DNA of 64,000 nucleotides from Streptomyces toyocaensis (GCF_000725125.1 NZ_JFCB01000014.1:62001-126000); one strand, 5' to 3'. Numbered from the stretch's first letter, positions 9,422 through 18,437 are shown. A program made the numbers and translations. Notes: generated by a model not told the origin, from the letters alone.

Positions 9422-10198
9422 ATGCAGACGAACCCCACCTACAGCAGCCTCGTCGCCCTGGGCGACTCCTTCACCGAGGGCATGTCGGATCGGCTCCCCG
9501 ACGGCACGTACCGCGGCTGGGCCGACCTCCTCGCCGCCCGGATGGCGGCCACCGCTCCCGGCTTCCAGTACGCGAACCTCGCGGTGCGCGGAAAGCTGAT
9601 CCGGCAGATCGTCGACGAGCAGGTCGAGGTGGCCGCGGCCATGCGGGCCGATGTCGTCACCCTGGTCGGCGGGCTCAACGACACCCTGCGGCCCAAGTGC
9701 GACATGGGGCAGGTGCGGGATCTGCTGACGGAGGCCGTGGAGCGGCTGGCCCCGCACTGCAAGCAGCTCGTGCTGATGCGCAGCCCCGGCCGCCGGGGGC
9801 CGGTCCTCGAGCGCTTCCGGCCGCGCATGGAGGAGTTGTTCGCCTGCGTCGACGAGCTCGCCGGGCGGCACGGCGCACTGGTCGTCGATCTGTACGGGGC
9901 GCCCGCTCTCGGCGACCCCCGCCTGTGGGACGTGGACCGGCTGCACCTGACCGCCGAGGGGCACCGCAGAGTCGCGGAGGCGGTCTGGCAGGCGCTCGGC
10001 CATCCGCCGGAGGACCCCGAGTGGCACCTGCCGCCGGAGGCGACGCTGCCGCCGCACTGGGTGGCGCGTCGGGCCGCCGACGCGCGGTTCGCCCGGCAGC
10101 ACCTCCTGCCGTGGATCGGCCGCCGGCTCACCGGCCGTTCGTCGGGCGACGGCCTGCCGCCGAAGCGGCCCGAGCTGCTGCCCTACGAGGATCTGTGA
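9422..10198 (+). CDS. SGNH/GDSL-family hydrolase
   Basis: A 258-residue esterase-like protein of the SGNH fold. The nucleophile block is ALGDSFTEGM (serine at about residue 17), the block III Asn is in GGLNDTL, and the catalytic Asp/His block is DRLHLTAEGHRRVAEA. No signal peptide is visible, so it is probably cytoplasmic. I choose ATG 9422; a GTG at 9395 would add nine residues, and neither has a strong ribosome site. It lies 71 nt before purB in the same direction. The substrate is unknown. Confidence 0.88.
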   Translation: MQTNPTYSSLVALGDSFTEGMSDRLPDGTYRGWADLLAARMAATAPGFQYANLAVRGKLIRQIVDEQVEVAAAMRADVVTLVGGLNDTLRPKCDMGQVRDLLTEAVERLAPHCKQLVLMRSPGRRGPVLERFRPRMEELFACVDELAGRHGALVVDLYGAPALGDPRLWDVDRLHLTAEGHRRVAEAVWQALGHPPEDPEWHLPPEATLPPHWVARRAADARFARQHLLPWIGRRLTGRSSGDGLPPKRPELLPYEDL

Positions 10199-10269
10199 CA
10201 CGCCTTGTGGTTTCCTCCAAGTCACCCCGGGGCACCGGCCTGCAGGAATCGCCAGTAGAATCCCTGTAC

Positions 10270-11712
10270 GTGACTGCTGCGCCCGCCAAGCCCCGTATCC
10301 CGAACGTCCTCGCCGGACGCTACGCCTCCGCCGAGCTCGCCACGCTCTGGTCCCCCGAGCAGAAGGTGAGGCTGGAGCGCCGGCTCTGGCTCGCCGTGCT
10401 GCGGGCCCAGAAGGACCTCGGGATCGAGGTGCCCGACGCGGCGATCACCGACTACGAGCGTGTCCTCGACCAGGTCGACCTGGTCTCGATCGCCGAGCGC
10501 GAGAAGGTCACCCGCCATGACGTGAAGGCACGGATCGAGGAGTTCAACGACCTCGCCGGGCACGAGCACGTGCACAAGGGCATGACCTCGCGCGACCTCA
10601 CCGAGAACGTCGAGCAGCTGCAGATCCGCCTCTCGCTGGAGCTGATGCGCGACCGCACGGTCGCCGTGCTGGCGCGCCTCGGCAGGCTGGCCGCCGAGTA
10701 CGGCGAGCTGGTCATGGCCGGCCGCTCCCACAATGTGGCCGCTCAGGCCACCACCCTCGGCAAGCGCTTCGCCACGGCCGCCGACGAACTGCTCGTCGCG
10801 TACGGCCGGGTGGAGGAGTTGCTGGGACGTTACCCGCTGCGCGGCATCAAGGGCCCGGTCGGCACGGCGCAGGACATGCTCGACCTGCTCGGCGGTGACG
10901 CGGACAGGCTCGCGGAGCTGGAGCGGCGGATCGCCGCCCACCTGGGCTTCTCCGAGGCATTCACCTCGGTCGGCCAGGTCTACCCGCGCTCGCTCGACTA
11001 CGAGGTCGTCACCGCGCTGGTGCAGCTGGCCGCCGCCCCGTCGTCGCTGGCGAAGACGATCCGGCTGATGGCCGGGCACGAACTGGTCACCGAGGGCTTC
11101 AAGCCCGGCCAGGTCGGCTCCTCCGCGATGCCGCACAAGATGAACACCCGCTCCTGCGAGCGCGTCAACGGCCTGATGGTGATCCTGCGCGGCTACGCCT
11201 CGATGACCGGGGAACTCGCCGGCGACCAGTGGAACGAGGGTGACGTGTCCTGCTCGGTGGTGCGCCGGGTCGCGCTGCCGGACGCCTTCTTCGCGCTCGA
11301 CGGCCTGCTGGAGACGTTCCTGACGGTGCTCGACGAGTTCGGTGCGTTCCCCGCGGTCGTCGCCCGGGAGCTGGACCGCTACCTGCCGTTCCTCGCCACC
11401 ACCAAGGTGCTGATGGGAGCGGTGCGCGCGGGCGTCGGGCGGGAGGTCGCGCACGAGGCGATCAAGGAGAACGCCGTCGCCACGGCCCTGGCCATGCGCG
11501 AGCGGGGCGCCGAGCGCAACGACCTCCTCGACAAGCTCGCGGCCGACGAGCGGCTGCCGCTCGGCCGGGACGAACTCCAGGCGCTGATGGCGGACAAGCT
11601 GTCCTTCACCGGTGCCGCGAGCGACCAGGTCACGACCGTGGCCGGCCGCATCGAGGAGATCGTGAAGCAGCACCCGCAGGCCGCCGGCTACACCCCCGGG
11701 GCGATCCTCTGA
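10270..11712 (+). CDS. purB: Adenylosuccinate lyase
   Basis: Catalyses two purine-pathway steps: fumarate release from SAICAR and from adenylosuccinate. The 480-residue protein has the fumarase/aspartase superfamily signature GSSAMPHKMNTRSCERVNGL and the N-terminal opening typical of actinobacterial PurB. I choose the GTG at 10270 because the frame upstream has no PurB-like sequence. The stop overlaps a possible CTG start of the next gene. The length and motifs look intact. Confidence 0.97.
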   Translation: MTAAPAKPRIPNVLAGRYASAELATLWSPEQKVRLERRLWLAVLRAQKDLGIEVPDAAITDYERVLDQVDLVSIAEREKVTRHDVKARIEEFNDLAGHEHVHKGMTSRDLTENVEQLQIRLSLELMRDRTVAVLARLGRLAAEYGELVMAGRSHNVAAQATTLGKRFATAADELLVAYGRVEELLGRYPLRGIKGPVGTAQDMLDLLGGDADRLAELERRIAAHLGFSEAFTSVGQVYPRSLDYEVVTALVQLAAAPSSLAKTIRLMAGHELVTEGFKPGQVGSSAMPHKMNTRSCERVNGLMVILRGYASMTGELAGDQWNEGDVSCSVVRRVALPDAFFALDGLLETFLTVLDEFGAFPAVVARELDRYLPFLATTKVLMGAVRAGVGREVAHEAIKENAVATALAMRERGAERNDLLDKLAADERLPLGRDELQALMADKLSFTGAASDQVTTVAGRIEEIVKQHPQAAGYTPGAIL

Positions 11713-12257
11713 CGCGCTTCACCCAGCAGGAGCTCCAGGCCGCCCGCGACCGCCTCGTACCGGACGTGGTCGCGGACGGCCTGCGTGTGCTGTTCTGCGG
11801 CATCAACCCGGGTCTGATGACGGCCGCGACCGGCCACCATTTCGCGCGCCCCGGCAATCGCTTCTGGCCGGCGCTGCACCGCTCCGGATTCACTCCCGTG
11901 CTGCTGCCGCCCTCGGAGCAGCGGGAGCTGCTGTCGTACGGGCTAGGCATCACCAACGTGGTGGCGCGGGCGACCGCGCGTGCCGACGAACTGAGCGCAA
12001 GGGAGTACCGGGAGGGCGGGCGGCTGCTCGCCGTGAAGGTGGCCAGGCTGCGTCCGCGGTGGCTGGCCGTGCTGGGGGTCACCGCGTACCGGGCGGCGTT
12101 CGACGACAGGAAGGCGCGGGTGGGGCCGCAGGTGCGGACCATCGGCGGGACGCGGGTGTGGGTGCTGCCCAACCCGAGCGGGCTGAACGCGCACTGGACG
12201 CCGGCCACGCTGGCCGAGGAGTTCGCCCGGCTGCGGGAGGCCGCGGAGGAGGGGTGA
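11709..12257 (+). CDS. mug: G/U mismatch-specific DNA glycosylase
   Basis: Removes uracil or thymine opposite G (and ethenocytosine) in base-excision repair. The catalytic Asn motif LFCGINPGLMT and the segment RPGNRFWPALH identify the Mug/TDG family; VLPNPSGLNAHW near the C-terminus is the second DNA-contact motif. The first ATG/GTG (GTG 11766) would cut off about 19 residues (TRFTQQELQAARDRLVPDV) that look like the normal Mug N-terminus. I therefore propose a CTG start at 11709 forming a CTGA overlap with the purB stop; it is the only start-like codon that keeps this segment. Product: 182 residues from CTG, 163 from GTG. Confidence 0.85.
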   Translation: MTRFTQQELQAARDRLVPDVVADGLRVLFCGINPGLMTAATGHHFARPGNRFWPALHRSGFTPVLLPPSEQRELLSYGLGITNVVARATARADELSAREYREGGRLLAVKVARLRPRWLAVLGVTAYRAAFDDRKARVGPQVRTIGGTRVWVLPNPSGLNAHWTPATLAEEFARLREAAEEG

Positions 12258-12267
12258 CGCCCGGCGG

Positions 12268-12708
12268 TCAGGGCGGGGCGGTCTCCGTGACCACCGCCAG
12301 GAGCTGCACGTCGTCACCCGCGTCACGGTCGGCGACCGCCACCGCGACCCAGCGGCCGGTGCCCCGGACCTCCCACAGCCACGCGACAGCCGCGCGTGCG
12401 CCGAGCCAGGCCCAGGGCTCGGGTATCTCCTCGTGCTCGGTGCGCAGCAGGACCGTCTGCAGGTTCCAGGGCGCGACGTCGCCCCAGCGTGAGGCCAGCA
12501 CCTCGTAGACGGCGTCGCGGTCCTTCTCGAACTGGTCCACCGTGACCGCCCATTCGGCGGGGTCGCCGCCGCGCGGACCGGGTCCGCTCCGCAGGACCGC
12601 CACGTGATGGCCCGGCCCGCCGAAGCCGACGTCCGACGGGCCGTGCTCCGCCGGGAAGGGGCGGAAGCACAGCTCGTCGATGAGGGCGATGTGCTGTGCG
12701 ATGTCCAT
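12268..12708 (-). CDS. Conserved hypothetical protein
   Basis: A 146-residue soluble protein that I do not recognise beyond its resembling uncharacterised Streptomyces proteins. It is acidic, rich in Trp in the middle (PWNLQTVLL, PWAWLGARAAVAWLWEVRG), with no signal peptide or membrane segment. The ATG at 12708 begins MDIAQHIALIDELCF. Strong third-position GC supports coding. It converges on mug with an 10 nt gap. Confidence 0.7.
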   Translation of the reverse strand: MDIAQHIALIDELCFRPFPAEHGPSDVGFGGPGHHVAVLRSGPGPRGGDPAEWAVTVDQFEKDRDAVYEVLASRWGDVAPWNLQTVLLRTEHEEIPEPWAWLGARAAVAWLWEVRGTGRWVAVAVADRDAGDDVQLLAVVTETAPP

Positions 12709-12764
12709 GCGTCCAGTAAACCCGCCGCCACTGACACTTGGCGGTGCGTCAGTCCGGTACCCGG

Positions 12765-13490
12765 TCAGGCGTCCCTGCGGCGCAGGCTCCACGCACCGGC
12801 CAAAAGGGCGGCGGCCGTCCACAGCGCCGTCACCGCAAGTCCCGTCCAGGGGCCCAGGATTCCGTCGGGTGTCTCCAGCAGGACCACCTGTCCGGCCCGG
12901 TCGGGCATGAACTCGACGGCGGTGCCGGCCGCGTCGCCGATCACGAAGGACACCACGAGGATGAACGGGACCAGCACGGACAGGGTGGCCACCGCGCTGC
13001 GCAGCAGGGTCGTCAGGCCCGCGGCGAACAGGGCCATCAGCGTGAGGTAGAGGCCGCAGCCCACGACACCGCGGGTCTGCTCGGCCAGGGACAGGCCGGC
13101 CGCCTCCGGGCCGAGCCCCGCCCGCGCCACGAGGAGAGCGGCCAGGGCGGTGAGCAGGCCGGTGAGCAGCGTCGGGACGGCGATCGCCGTGAGCTTCGCG
13201 GCGTACCAGAGTCCGCGTCGCGGGACCGCGGCCAGGGAGAGCCGCAGGGCTCCGTTGTGGTACTCCGCCGATACGGCCATGGCGCCGAAGGAGAGGGCGG
13301 CGATCTGGCCGGGAGCGACACCGGAGAGGGCCATGAAGAGGGGGTCGGACTCGGGGTCCGACGTGTCCGAGACCCCGGCGATCGCGGAGAACGCCGTCGT
13401 CGCGGCGAACAGCGCGAGCAGGGTCGCCGGGAGCGGGCGGACGGTGCGGATCTTCAGCCACTCGGCGCGGAGCACGGGTGCGAACGGCAT
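12765..13490 (-). CDS. ABC-2 type transporter permease
   Basis: A 241-residue membrane protein with six hydrophobic segments. The N-terminal MPFAPVLRAEWLKIRTVRPL is typical of ABC-2 permeases (the RAEWLKIRT motif). It starts 2 nt after the stop of the adjacent ATPase, so the two form one operon. It probably acts as a homodimer with two ATPases in an export system for a drug or peptide. The substrate is not deducible. Confidence 0.9.
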   Translation of the reverse strand: MPFAPVLRAEWLKIRTVRPLPATLLALFAATTAFSAIAGVSDTSDPESDPLFMALSGVAPGQIAALSFGAMAVSAEYHNGALRLSLAAVPRRGLWYAAKLTAIAVPTLLTGLLTALAALLVARAGLGPEAAGLSLAEQTRGVVGCGLYLTLMALFAAGLTTLLRSAVATLSVLVPFILVVSFVIGDAAGTAVEFMPDRAGQVVLLETPDGILGPWTGLAVTALWTAAALLAGAWSLRRRDA

Positions 13491-13492
13491 GG

Positions 13493-14413
13493 TCAGGCCT
13501 CCTGGTGGTGCGCGGCGAACTCGGTCTCGGTGGCGGTCAGGTCCAGATAGGCCTGTTCCAGCGTGCCCTCGTCCGCCGCGAGTTCGAGGATCGGCACGCC
13601 CGCGCCGGAGACGAGGCGTCCGATCTCCTCCACGCGCGCGTCGGCCACGGTCCAGTGTCCGTCCGGGTGTTCCACGGCGTCGTGACCGTGCGCGGCGAGG
13701 GCGCTGACGAGGACAGCGGGGTCAGAGGTGCGGATGCGGACGGCGGGGCGCACGCGGGCGTCGATGAACTCCCGCACCGGGGTGTCGGCGAGCAGCCGGC
13801 CGCGTCCGAGGACGACGAGGTGGTCGGCGAAGGAGGCGGTCTCGTTCATGAGATGGCTGGAGACCAGGACGGTCCGTCCCTCGTCCGCGAGCCGGCGCAG
13901 CAGTGTGCGGATCCACACGATGCCGTCCGGGTCCAGGCCGTTGGAAGGCTCGTCGAACATGATCACCCGCGGGTCGCCGAGCAGCGCGGCGGCGATGCCC
14001 AGCCGCTGGCGCATGCCCAGCGAGTAGGTCCGCACCCGGCGGCGCCCGGCCGGACCCAGTCCTGTCTCCTCCAGCACCTCGTCGACCCGGCGGTCCGGGA
14101 TCCGGTGGCTCGCGGCGAGGACGCGCAGATGGTCACGGCCGGTGCGGGAGCCGTGCGCGGCCTGCGCGTCGAGCAGGGCGCCCACCTCGCGCAGGGGCTG
14201 GGGCAGGGTGGCGTAGTCCCGGCCGCCGAGGGTGGCCGAGCCGGACGTCGGGCGGTCGAGGCCGAGCACCAGGCGCATGGTGGTGGACTTGCCGGCGCCG
14301 TTGGGGCCGAGGAAGCCCGTGACGCGGCCGGGGAGGACGCGGAAGGTGAGGTGGTCCACGGCTCGCCGGGGGCCGTACTCCTTGGTGAGGTCCTGCACGT
14401 CGATGCTGGTCAT
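13493..14413 (-). CDS. ABC transporter ATP-binding protein, drug-export type
   Basis: A 306-residue ATPase (DrrA/CcmA-like). Walker A is GFLGPNGAGKSTTMRL, the signature is YSLGMRQRLGIAAAL, and Walker B is RVIMFDEPSNGLDPDG. A C-terminal extension of about 90 residues follows, usual for this subfamily. The ATG at 14413 begins MTSIDVQDLTKEYG. It is divergent from the histidine kinase gene across 109 nt containing tandem palindromes. That arrangement suggests the two-component system controls this exporter. Confidence 0.92.
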   Translation of the reverse strand: MTSIDVQDLTKEYGPRRAVDHLTFRVLPGRVTGFLGPNGAGKSTTMRLVLGLDRPTSGSATLGGRDYATLPQPLREVGALLDAQAAHGSRTGRDHLRVLAASHRIPDRRVDEVLEETGLGPAGRRRVRTYSLGMRQRLGIAAALLGDPRVIMFDEPSNGLDPDGIVWIRTLLRRLADEGRTVLVSSHLMNETASFADHLVVLGRGRLLADTPVREFIDARVRPAVRIRTSDPAVLVSALAAHGHDAVEHPDGHWTVADARVEEIGRLVSGAGVPILELAADEGTLEQAYLDLTATETEFAAHHQEA

Positions 14414-14445
14414 GCGGCACAGCCTGACCGCAGGGCGGGGGCCGG

Positions 14446-14490
14446 GTCCTCCCCCGGCCGGGGAGACGTCCTCCCCCGTGCGGGGGAGGC
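14446..14490. promoter_or_regulatory. Two tandem palindromes in the exporter/kinase divergent promoter
   Basis: Two adjacent copies of a near-identical element, each opening with GTCCTCCCCCG. The first (14446-14467) is the palindrome CTCCCCCGGCCGGGGAG flanked by GTC and AC; the second (14468-14490) is CCTCCCCCGTGCGGGGGAGG. The repeat period is 22 nt, about two DNA turns. The position between divergent start codons suits a binding site for the neighbouring NarL-type response regulator. The binding factor is inferred. Confidence 0.5.
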
Positions 14491-14522
14491 GGGCGGCCGG
14501 GGGGCGCTGGCACGATGACGGG

Positions 14523-15686
14523 ATGGTTCGCCTGCTGTGCCCGTTCCGGCGGGCGGTGACGTACACACGCTGGCTGCATCTGTTCGTCGCCGTCGTGTGG
14601 CCGGTCATGTGGTATCTCATCGACAACACCCGGATGTACCTGGCCGCGGTGCTGCTCGCGGTCGCGGGACTCGTGCCGGCGATGCGCACGGTGGAGGGGG
14701 TGCAGGCCACCGGACTGCTGCTGGGGCGGCGGTACGACGAGCGGGACGCGGAGATCGTGCCGGCGCCATCGTCCACCTGGGCCGATCGCGGGCGGACCGT
14801 GGTCTGGCTGGAGTGCCGGCTGTTCCTCGGCGGCGGCGTCGCCTTCCTGACAATTCAACTGCCCATGCTCGCCATGGATCTGGCGAGCACGGCGCGCGGC
14901 GGCGGGGCGGACCCCGCGACGTTCGTGCGGGTCCCCGGGCAGCACTGGTGGCACGCGCTGCTGGTGCCGGTCCCGTTGCTCGTCCTCGCCGCGGTGGTCG
15001 TCCTGGTGGGGAACCTGATCACCGCCCTCGCCCGGCGGCTGCTCGGTCCTTCCCCGGCCGAGCGCCTGGCCGCGCTCGAGGCGCGCACCGACCAGCTCCT
15101 GGAACGCAACCGCATCGCCCACGAGCTGCACGACTCGATCGGTCACGCCCTCACCGTGGCGGTGGTGCAGGCGGGTGCCGCGCGGGCCGCGGGCGATCCC
15201 GCCTTCACCGAGCGGGCGCTCGACGCCATCGAGGAGACCGGCCGGGCGGCGCTGGAGGACCTGGAGCGGGTCCTGGGCATCCTGCGCGAGCCCGACAGGC
15301 CCGTCGCCGGCCGTCCGACGCTGGTGGACGCCGGCCGTCTGCTGGAGTCCGCGCGGGCATCCGGGGCGACGGTGGACGCCGAGGTGAACGGCGCCCTGGA
15401 CACCGTGCCGGGCCCCGTGTCCCGCGAGGGCTACCGCATCCTGCAGGAGTCGCTGACCAACGCGCTGCGGCACGCGGGGGCGGTCCCCGTGACGGTCCGG
15501 GTCGGCGTGGCCGGCGCGACGCTGCTGCTGGAGGTCCGCAACCCGCTCACGGACGGCGTGCCCGGCCCCGGGCGCGGCAGTGGCCTGCGCGGCATACGCG
15601 AGCGTGCTGCGCTGCTGGGCGGCCGGGCGTGGACGGGTCCGGACGCGGGCGACTGGCGGGTGCGCGCCGAGCTGCCGCTGGGCTGA
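14523..15686 (+). CDS. Two-component sensor histidine kinase, HisKA_3/NarL type
   Basis: A 387-residue sensor kinase. Several hydrophobic segments fill the N-terminal half (about residues 15-65 and 100-170). The phosphoacceptor is in RIAHELHDSIGHALTVAVV (HisKA_3, His near residue 203), and the HATPase segment ends GSGLRGIRERAALLGG. The ATG at 14523 has a nearby GGGATGG. The response regulator follows 14 nt later. The divergent ABC-2 exporter is the probable target operon, a common cell-envelope or antibiotic-stress layout. Confidence 0.92.
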   Translation: MVRLLCPFRRAVTYTRWLHLFVAVVWPVMWYLIDNTRMYLAAVLLAVAGLVPAMRTVEGVQATGLLLGRRYDERDAEIVPAPSSTWADRGRTVVWLECRLFLGGGVAFLTIQLPMLAMDLASTARGGGADPATFVRVPGQHWWHALLVPVPLLVLAAVVVLVGNLITALARRLLGPSPAERLAALEARTDQLLERNRIAHELHDSIGHALTVAVVQAGAARAAGDPAFTERALDAIEETGRAALEDLERVLGILREPDRPVAGRPTLVDAGRLLESARASGATVDAEVNGALDTVPGPVSREGYRILQESLTNALRHAGAVPVTVRVGVAGATLLLEVRNPLTDGVPGPGRGSGLRGIRERAALLGGRAWTGPDAGDWRVRAELPLG

Positions 15687-15700
15687 TCTAGGCTGGCGGG

Positions 15701-16363
15701 ATGCCGGTGACCGTCCTGCTCGTCGACGACGAGCCTCTCGTCCGCGCGGGTCTGCGGGCCGTGCTGGAGGCGCAGCCGGACATCGAGGTCGTCGGGGAGG
15801 CCGCCGACGGTGCCGCGGTGATCCCGCTGGTGCGGCGGTTGCGGCCCGACGTGGTCGCCATGGACGTGCGCATGCCGCTGCTGGACGGGATCGAGGCGAC
15901 GCGCGCGCTGCTGCGGACGGTCGGGGCGCCACCGAAGATCCTCGTGGTGACGACGTTCGAGAACGACGAGTACGTGTACGGGGCGCTGCGCGCGGGAGCC
16001 GACGGGTTCCTGCTGAAGCGTGCGCGGCCGGCGGAGATCGTGCATGCCGTACGGCTGGTCGCCGAGGGCGAGTCGCTGCTGTTCCCCGCCTCGGTACGCC
16101 GGCTCGCGGCCGAGTACGGCGACGACGACGGCAACCGTGCCGCGCGGGCGCGGCTGGAGCGGGCGCGGCTGACCGACCGGGAGGGGGAGGTGCTGCGGCT
16201 GATGGCGCGGGGTATGACCAACGCCGAGATCGCCGCCCGGCTCGTGGTGGGGACGGAGACCGTGAAGAGCCATGTGAGTGCCGTGCTGGCGAAGCTCGGG
16301 GCGCGCGACCGCACCCAGGCGGTGATCGCGGCGTACGAGTCGGGCTTCGTGGCGCCGGGCTGA
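15701..16363 (+). CDS. NarL/LuxR-family response regulator
   Basis: A 220-residue DNA-binding response regulator. The receiver domain has the acidic pair DD at residues 9-10, phospho-acceptor Asp55 in VAMDVRMPLLDG, and the Lys of FLLKRARPAE. The C-terminal LuxR helix-turn-helix is LTDREGEVLRLMARGMTNAEIAARLVVGTETVKSH (seen in two blocks, about residues 155-190). It is co-transcribed with the upstream kinase. Confidence 0.95.
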   Translation: MPVTVLLVDDEPLVRAGLRAVLEAQPDIEVVGEAADGAAVIPLVRRLRPDVVAMDVRMPLLDGIEATRALLRTVGAPPKILVVTTFENDEYVYGALRAGADGFLLKRARPAEIVHAVRLVAEGESLLFPASVRRLAAEYGDDDGNRAARARLERARLTDREGEVLRLMARGMTNAEIAARLVVGTETVKSHVSAVLAKLGARDRTQAVIAAYESGFVAPG

Positions 16364-16470
16364 TCCGTGCCGGCGCGGTGCGCCAGGGGTGCCCCCAGCC
16401 CTGAGGTCGCCCGGGTCCGCGGCGCCGAGTACGATCCGCCCAACACGCGCACGAGCTGGGAGGACGTACG

Positions 16471-17643
16471 GTGGCTCGGCTGACCGGCGGGGACCCGTCG
16501 CTGCTGCGAAGGATCAACTCCGCGGTGGTGCTGCACGCGTTGCGCGCCACGGACTGCGCGACGCTGACCGAGGTCACCCGGGTCACGGGGTTGTCCCGGC
16601 CGACCGTCGAGGGCGTCGTGGAGGGGCTCATCGAGGCGGGTCTCGTCGTGGAGACGGCGGCCGAGGAGGGCGCGGCGCGGCGGCAGGGCCGGCCGGCGCG
16701 GCGGTTCCGGTTCCGGGCGGAGGCCGGGCATCTGCTCGGCCTGGAGATCGGCGTGCACCGGGTGGCCGCGCTGCTGGCCGATCTGGACGGCCGGGTGATC
16801 GGCGCCCAGGTGAGGGACGTCGACGAGACGGTCGACGCCGACGAGCGTCTGGAGCGGATCCGCGCGGCCGTCGCGGAGCTGCTGCGCCGGGCCGGTGTCC
16901 CGCGCGGCTCCCTGCGGGCCGTCGGCGTGGGCACCCCCGGGATCGTCGAGGCGGACGGCACGGTGCGGCTGGGCACGGCGCTGCCCGGCTGGACCGGACT
17001 GGGACTCGGCGAGCGGCTGAGCCGGTCCTTCAAATGTCCGGTGCTGGTGGAGAACGACGCCAACGCGGCGGTCGTCGCCGAGCACTGGAAGGGCGTCGCC
17101 AAGGAGACCGACGACGTGGTGTTCGTGCTGGCCGGGCTGAGCCCGGGCGCCGGATCACTGATCGGCGGACGGCTGCACCGGGGTTACGGCGGGGCTGCCG
17201 GGGAGATCGGGGCGCTGCACCTGCTGGGCCGGGAGGCGACCCCCGAGGCGTTGCTGTCCACCACGGACGAGCCGCTGCACCCGCTCGACGAGCAGGCGGT
17301 CGCGGCTGTCTTCGCCCAGGCACGCGAGGGCGACCAGCGGGCACTGGCGGCCATGGACCGTTTCCTCCACCGGCTGGTGCACGACGTGGCGGCGCTGGTG
17401 CTGGCCCTCGACCCGGAGCTGGTCGTGATCGGCGGCTGGGCGGCCGGCCTGGACGGCGTGCTGGAACCGCTGCGCGGGGAGCTGGCCCGCTACTGTCTGC
17501 GCCCGCCGAGGGTCGCCCTGTCCCTGCTGGGCGAGGCGGCGGTCGCCACGGGCGCCGTACGGCTCGCTCTCGACCACGTGGAGGAACAGCTGTTCGCGGT
17601 GGAGGGCACGGTGACGGCCCGCCGGCTGGCGGCAAGGCCGTGA
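16471..17643 (+). CDS. ROK-family transcriptional regulator
   Basis: A 390-residue protein with an N-terminal winged helix (about residues 10-70; LTEVTRVTGLSRPTVEGVVE) and a ROK sugar-kinase-like domain (GLEIGVHRVAALLADLDGR; GVGTPGIVEADG; VENDANAAVVAEHWKG; GYGGAAGEIGALHLLG). The C-x-C-G-x-x-G-C zinc motif of classical ROK proteins is not present after the GEIG segment, so it is probably a regulator only, not a kinase. The GTG at 16471 has GGGAGGA before it. Its ligand and targets are unknown; no sugar genes adjoin it. Its 3' end abuts a decayed mobile-element region. Confidence 0.88.
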   Translation: MARLTGGDPSLLRRINSAVVLHALRATDCATLTEVTRVTGLSRPTVEGVVEGLIEAGLVVETAAEEGAARRQGRPARRFRFRAEAGHLLGLEIGVHRVAALLADLDGRVIGAQVRDVDETVDADERLERIRAAVAELLRRAGVPRGSLRAVGVGTPGIVEADGTVRLGTALPGWTGLGLGERLSRSFKCPVLVENDANAAVVAEHWKGVAKETDDVVFVLAGLSPGAGSLIGGRLHRGYGGAAGEIGALHLLGREATPEALLSTTDEPLHPLDEQAVAAVFAQAREGDQRALAAMDRFLHRLVHDVAALVLALDPELVVIGGWAAGLDGVLEPLRGELARYCLRPPRVALSLLGEAAVATGAVRLALDHVEEQLFAVEGTVTARRLAARP

Positions 17644-17650
17644 GGTTTGC

Positions 17651-17805
17651 GGGTGGGGCGCGTCGTCAAGGCTCGCGGATGCGAGGTTGCTGATGCTGGT
17701 GGTGGCTGTGTAGCTGGTCCGGTCGATGCGGGGGCCGCGGGCCTGGTACGTGGAGATGGCGCGTTCGACGACGCGGGGGCCGACGCGTAGCCGCCGCCTG
17801 CGCCC
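17651..17805 (-). pseudogene. C-terminal remnant of a transposase (probable)
   Basis: On the minus strand one frame has almost uniform G/C third positions over about 50 codons and reads RVGPRVVERAISTYQARG followed by PRIDRTSYTATTSISNL. From memory this resembles the C-terminus of IS4-like DDE transposases found in streptomycetes (a PRVVKRAISKY...IDRT-YKAT pattern). No start codon, DDE core or proper stop remains; the frame runs on into the antisense of the ROK gene. The rest of the 296 nt gap (17806-17939) shows no gene. Identity is moderately sure; that it is a fragment is surer. Confidence 0.5.
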
Positions 17806-17939
17806 ACCCGCCGTCTGATGCGGGTGGGCGGAGGGTTGCCGCGGAGCGCCCGCGGTGGCTGCGCGGGGCCGTTCCCGGGGTGTGGCACGCGTGCGGCCGC
17901 ATGGCGGGCTCGTCGGGGCGCCCTGGCGCCCTGGCGCTC

Positions 17940-18437
17940 TCAGGGGATGATGTGGAAGGTGACCTGCGCCTCGGTGTCGCTGATCTCCACGGAGCGCAGG
18001 TAGCCATGTGCCGTGCGGTAGGCGCCCGTGCCGCCGGTGATCGCGGTGATGACGGGGTCGGTGCGGGGCAGGAGGGACAGCCCCTGCAAGGTGATCTGCC
18101 CCTTGGGCAGCGCCACGGTCGCCACGCACTGCACATCGCCGGTGTCTTCGTCCGCGCCGGCGCGGGTCACCGTACAGACCTGGCCGTAGGTGCCCACCTG
18201 CGTGTCCCCGCGGACCAGGACTCCGCTGGAGACGATCTCGTCGCCGAGGCTGGGCCCGGACGGGCCCCGGTCGATGTTCTCGACCTGGACCAGTCGCGCG
18301 ACGGCGCGGATGATCTGCTCCCTCCCGTGGTCCGGACCGACGAATTGCGTGGTCGTGGCCGAAGCCACGGGAGCGCACAGGAGCGTGACGAGGGCGGTGC
18401 TGACCGCGCCCAGACCCATACGTTTGGCGTGATGCAT
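17940..18437 (-). CDS. Secreted allene-oxide-cyclase-barrel (dirigent-like) protein
   Basis: A 165-residue exported protein. The N-terminus has a Sec signal peptide (MHHAKRMGLGAVSTALVTLL, likely cleaved after ASA near residue 28). The mature part holds the pattern of the AOC/dirigent barrel: GDEIVSSGVLV, a Cys pair (QVCTVTRAG and VQCVATVALPKGQITLQG), and ITGGTGAYRTAHGYLRS. In Streptomyces such proteins are small secreted barrels of unknown ligand. The ATG at 18437 is the first start. It sits alone between two decayed stretches. Confidence 0.8.
   Translation of the reverse strand: MHHAKRMGLGAVSTALVTLLCAPVASATTTQFVGPDHGREQIIRAVARLVQVENIDRGPSGPSLGDEIVSSGVLVRGDTQVGTYGQVCTVTRAGADEDTGDVQCVATVALPKGQITLQGLSLLPRTDPVITAITGGTGAYRTAHGYLRSVEISDTEAQVTFHIIP

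Noticed and set aside
14133..17102. 989-codon minus-strand open frame through the kinase, regulator and ROK genes
   Set aside because: A shadow of three well-supported plus-strand genes; Arg/Pro/Ser-rich without domains.
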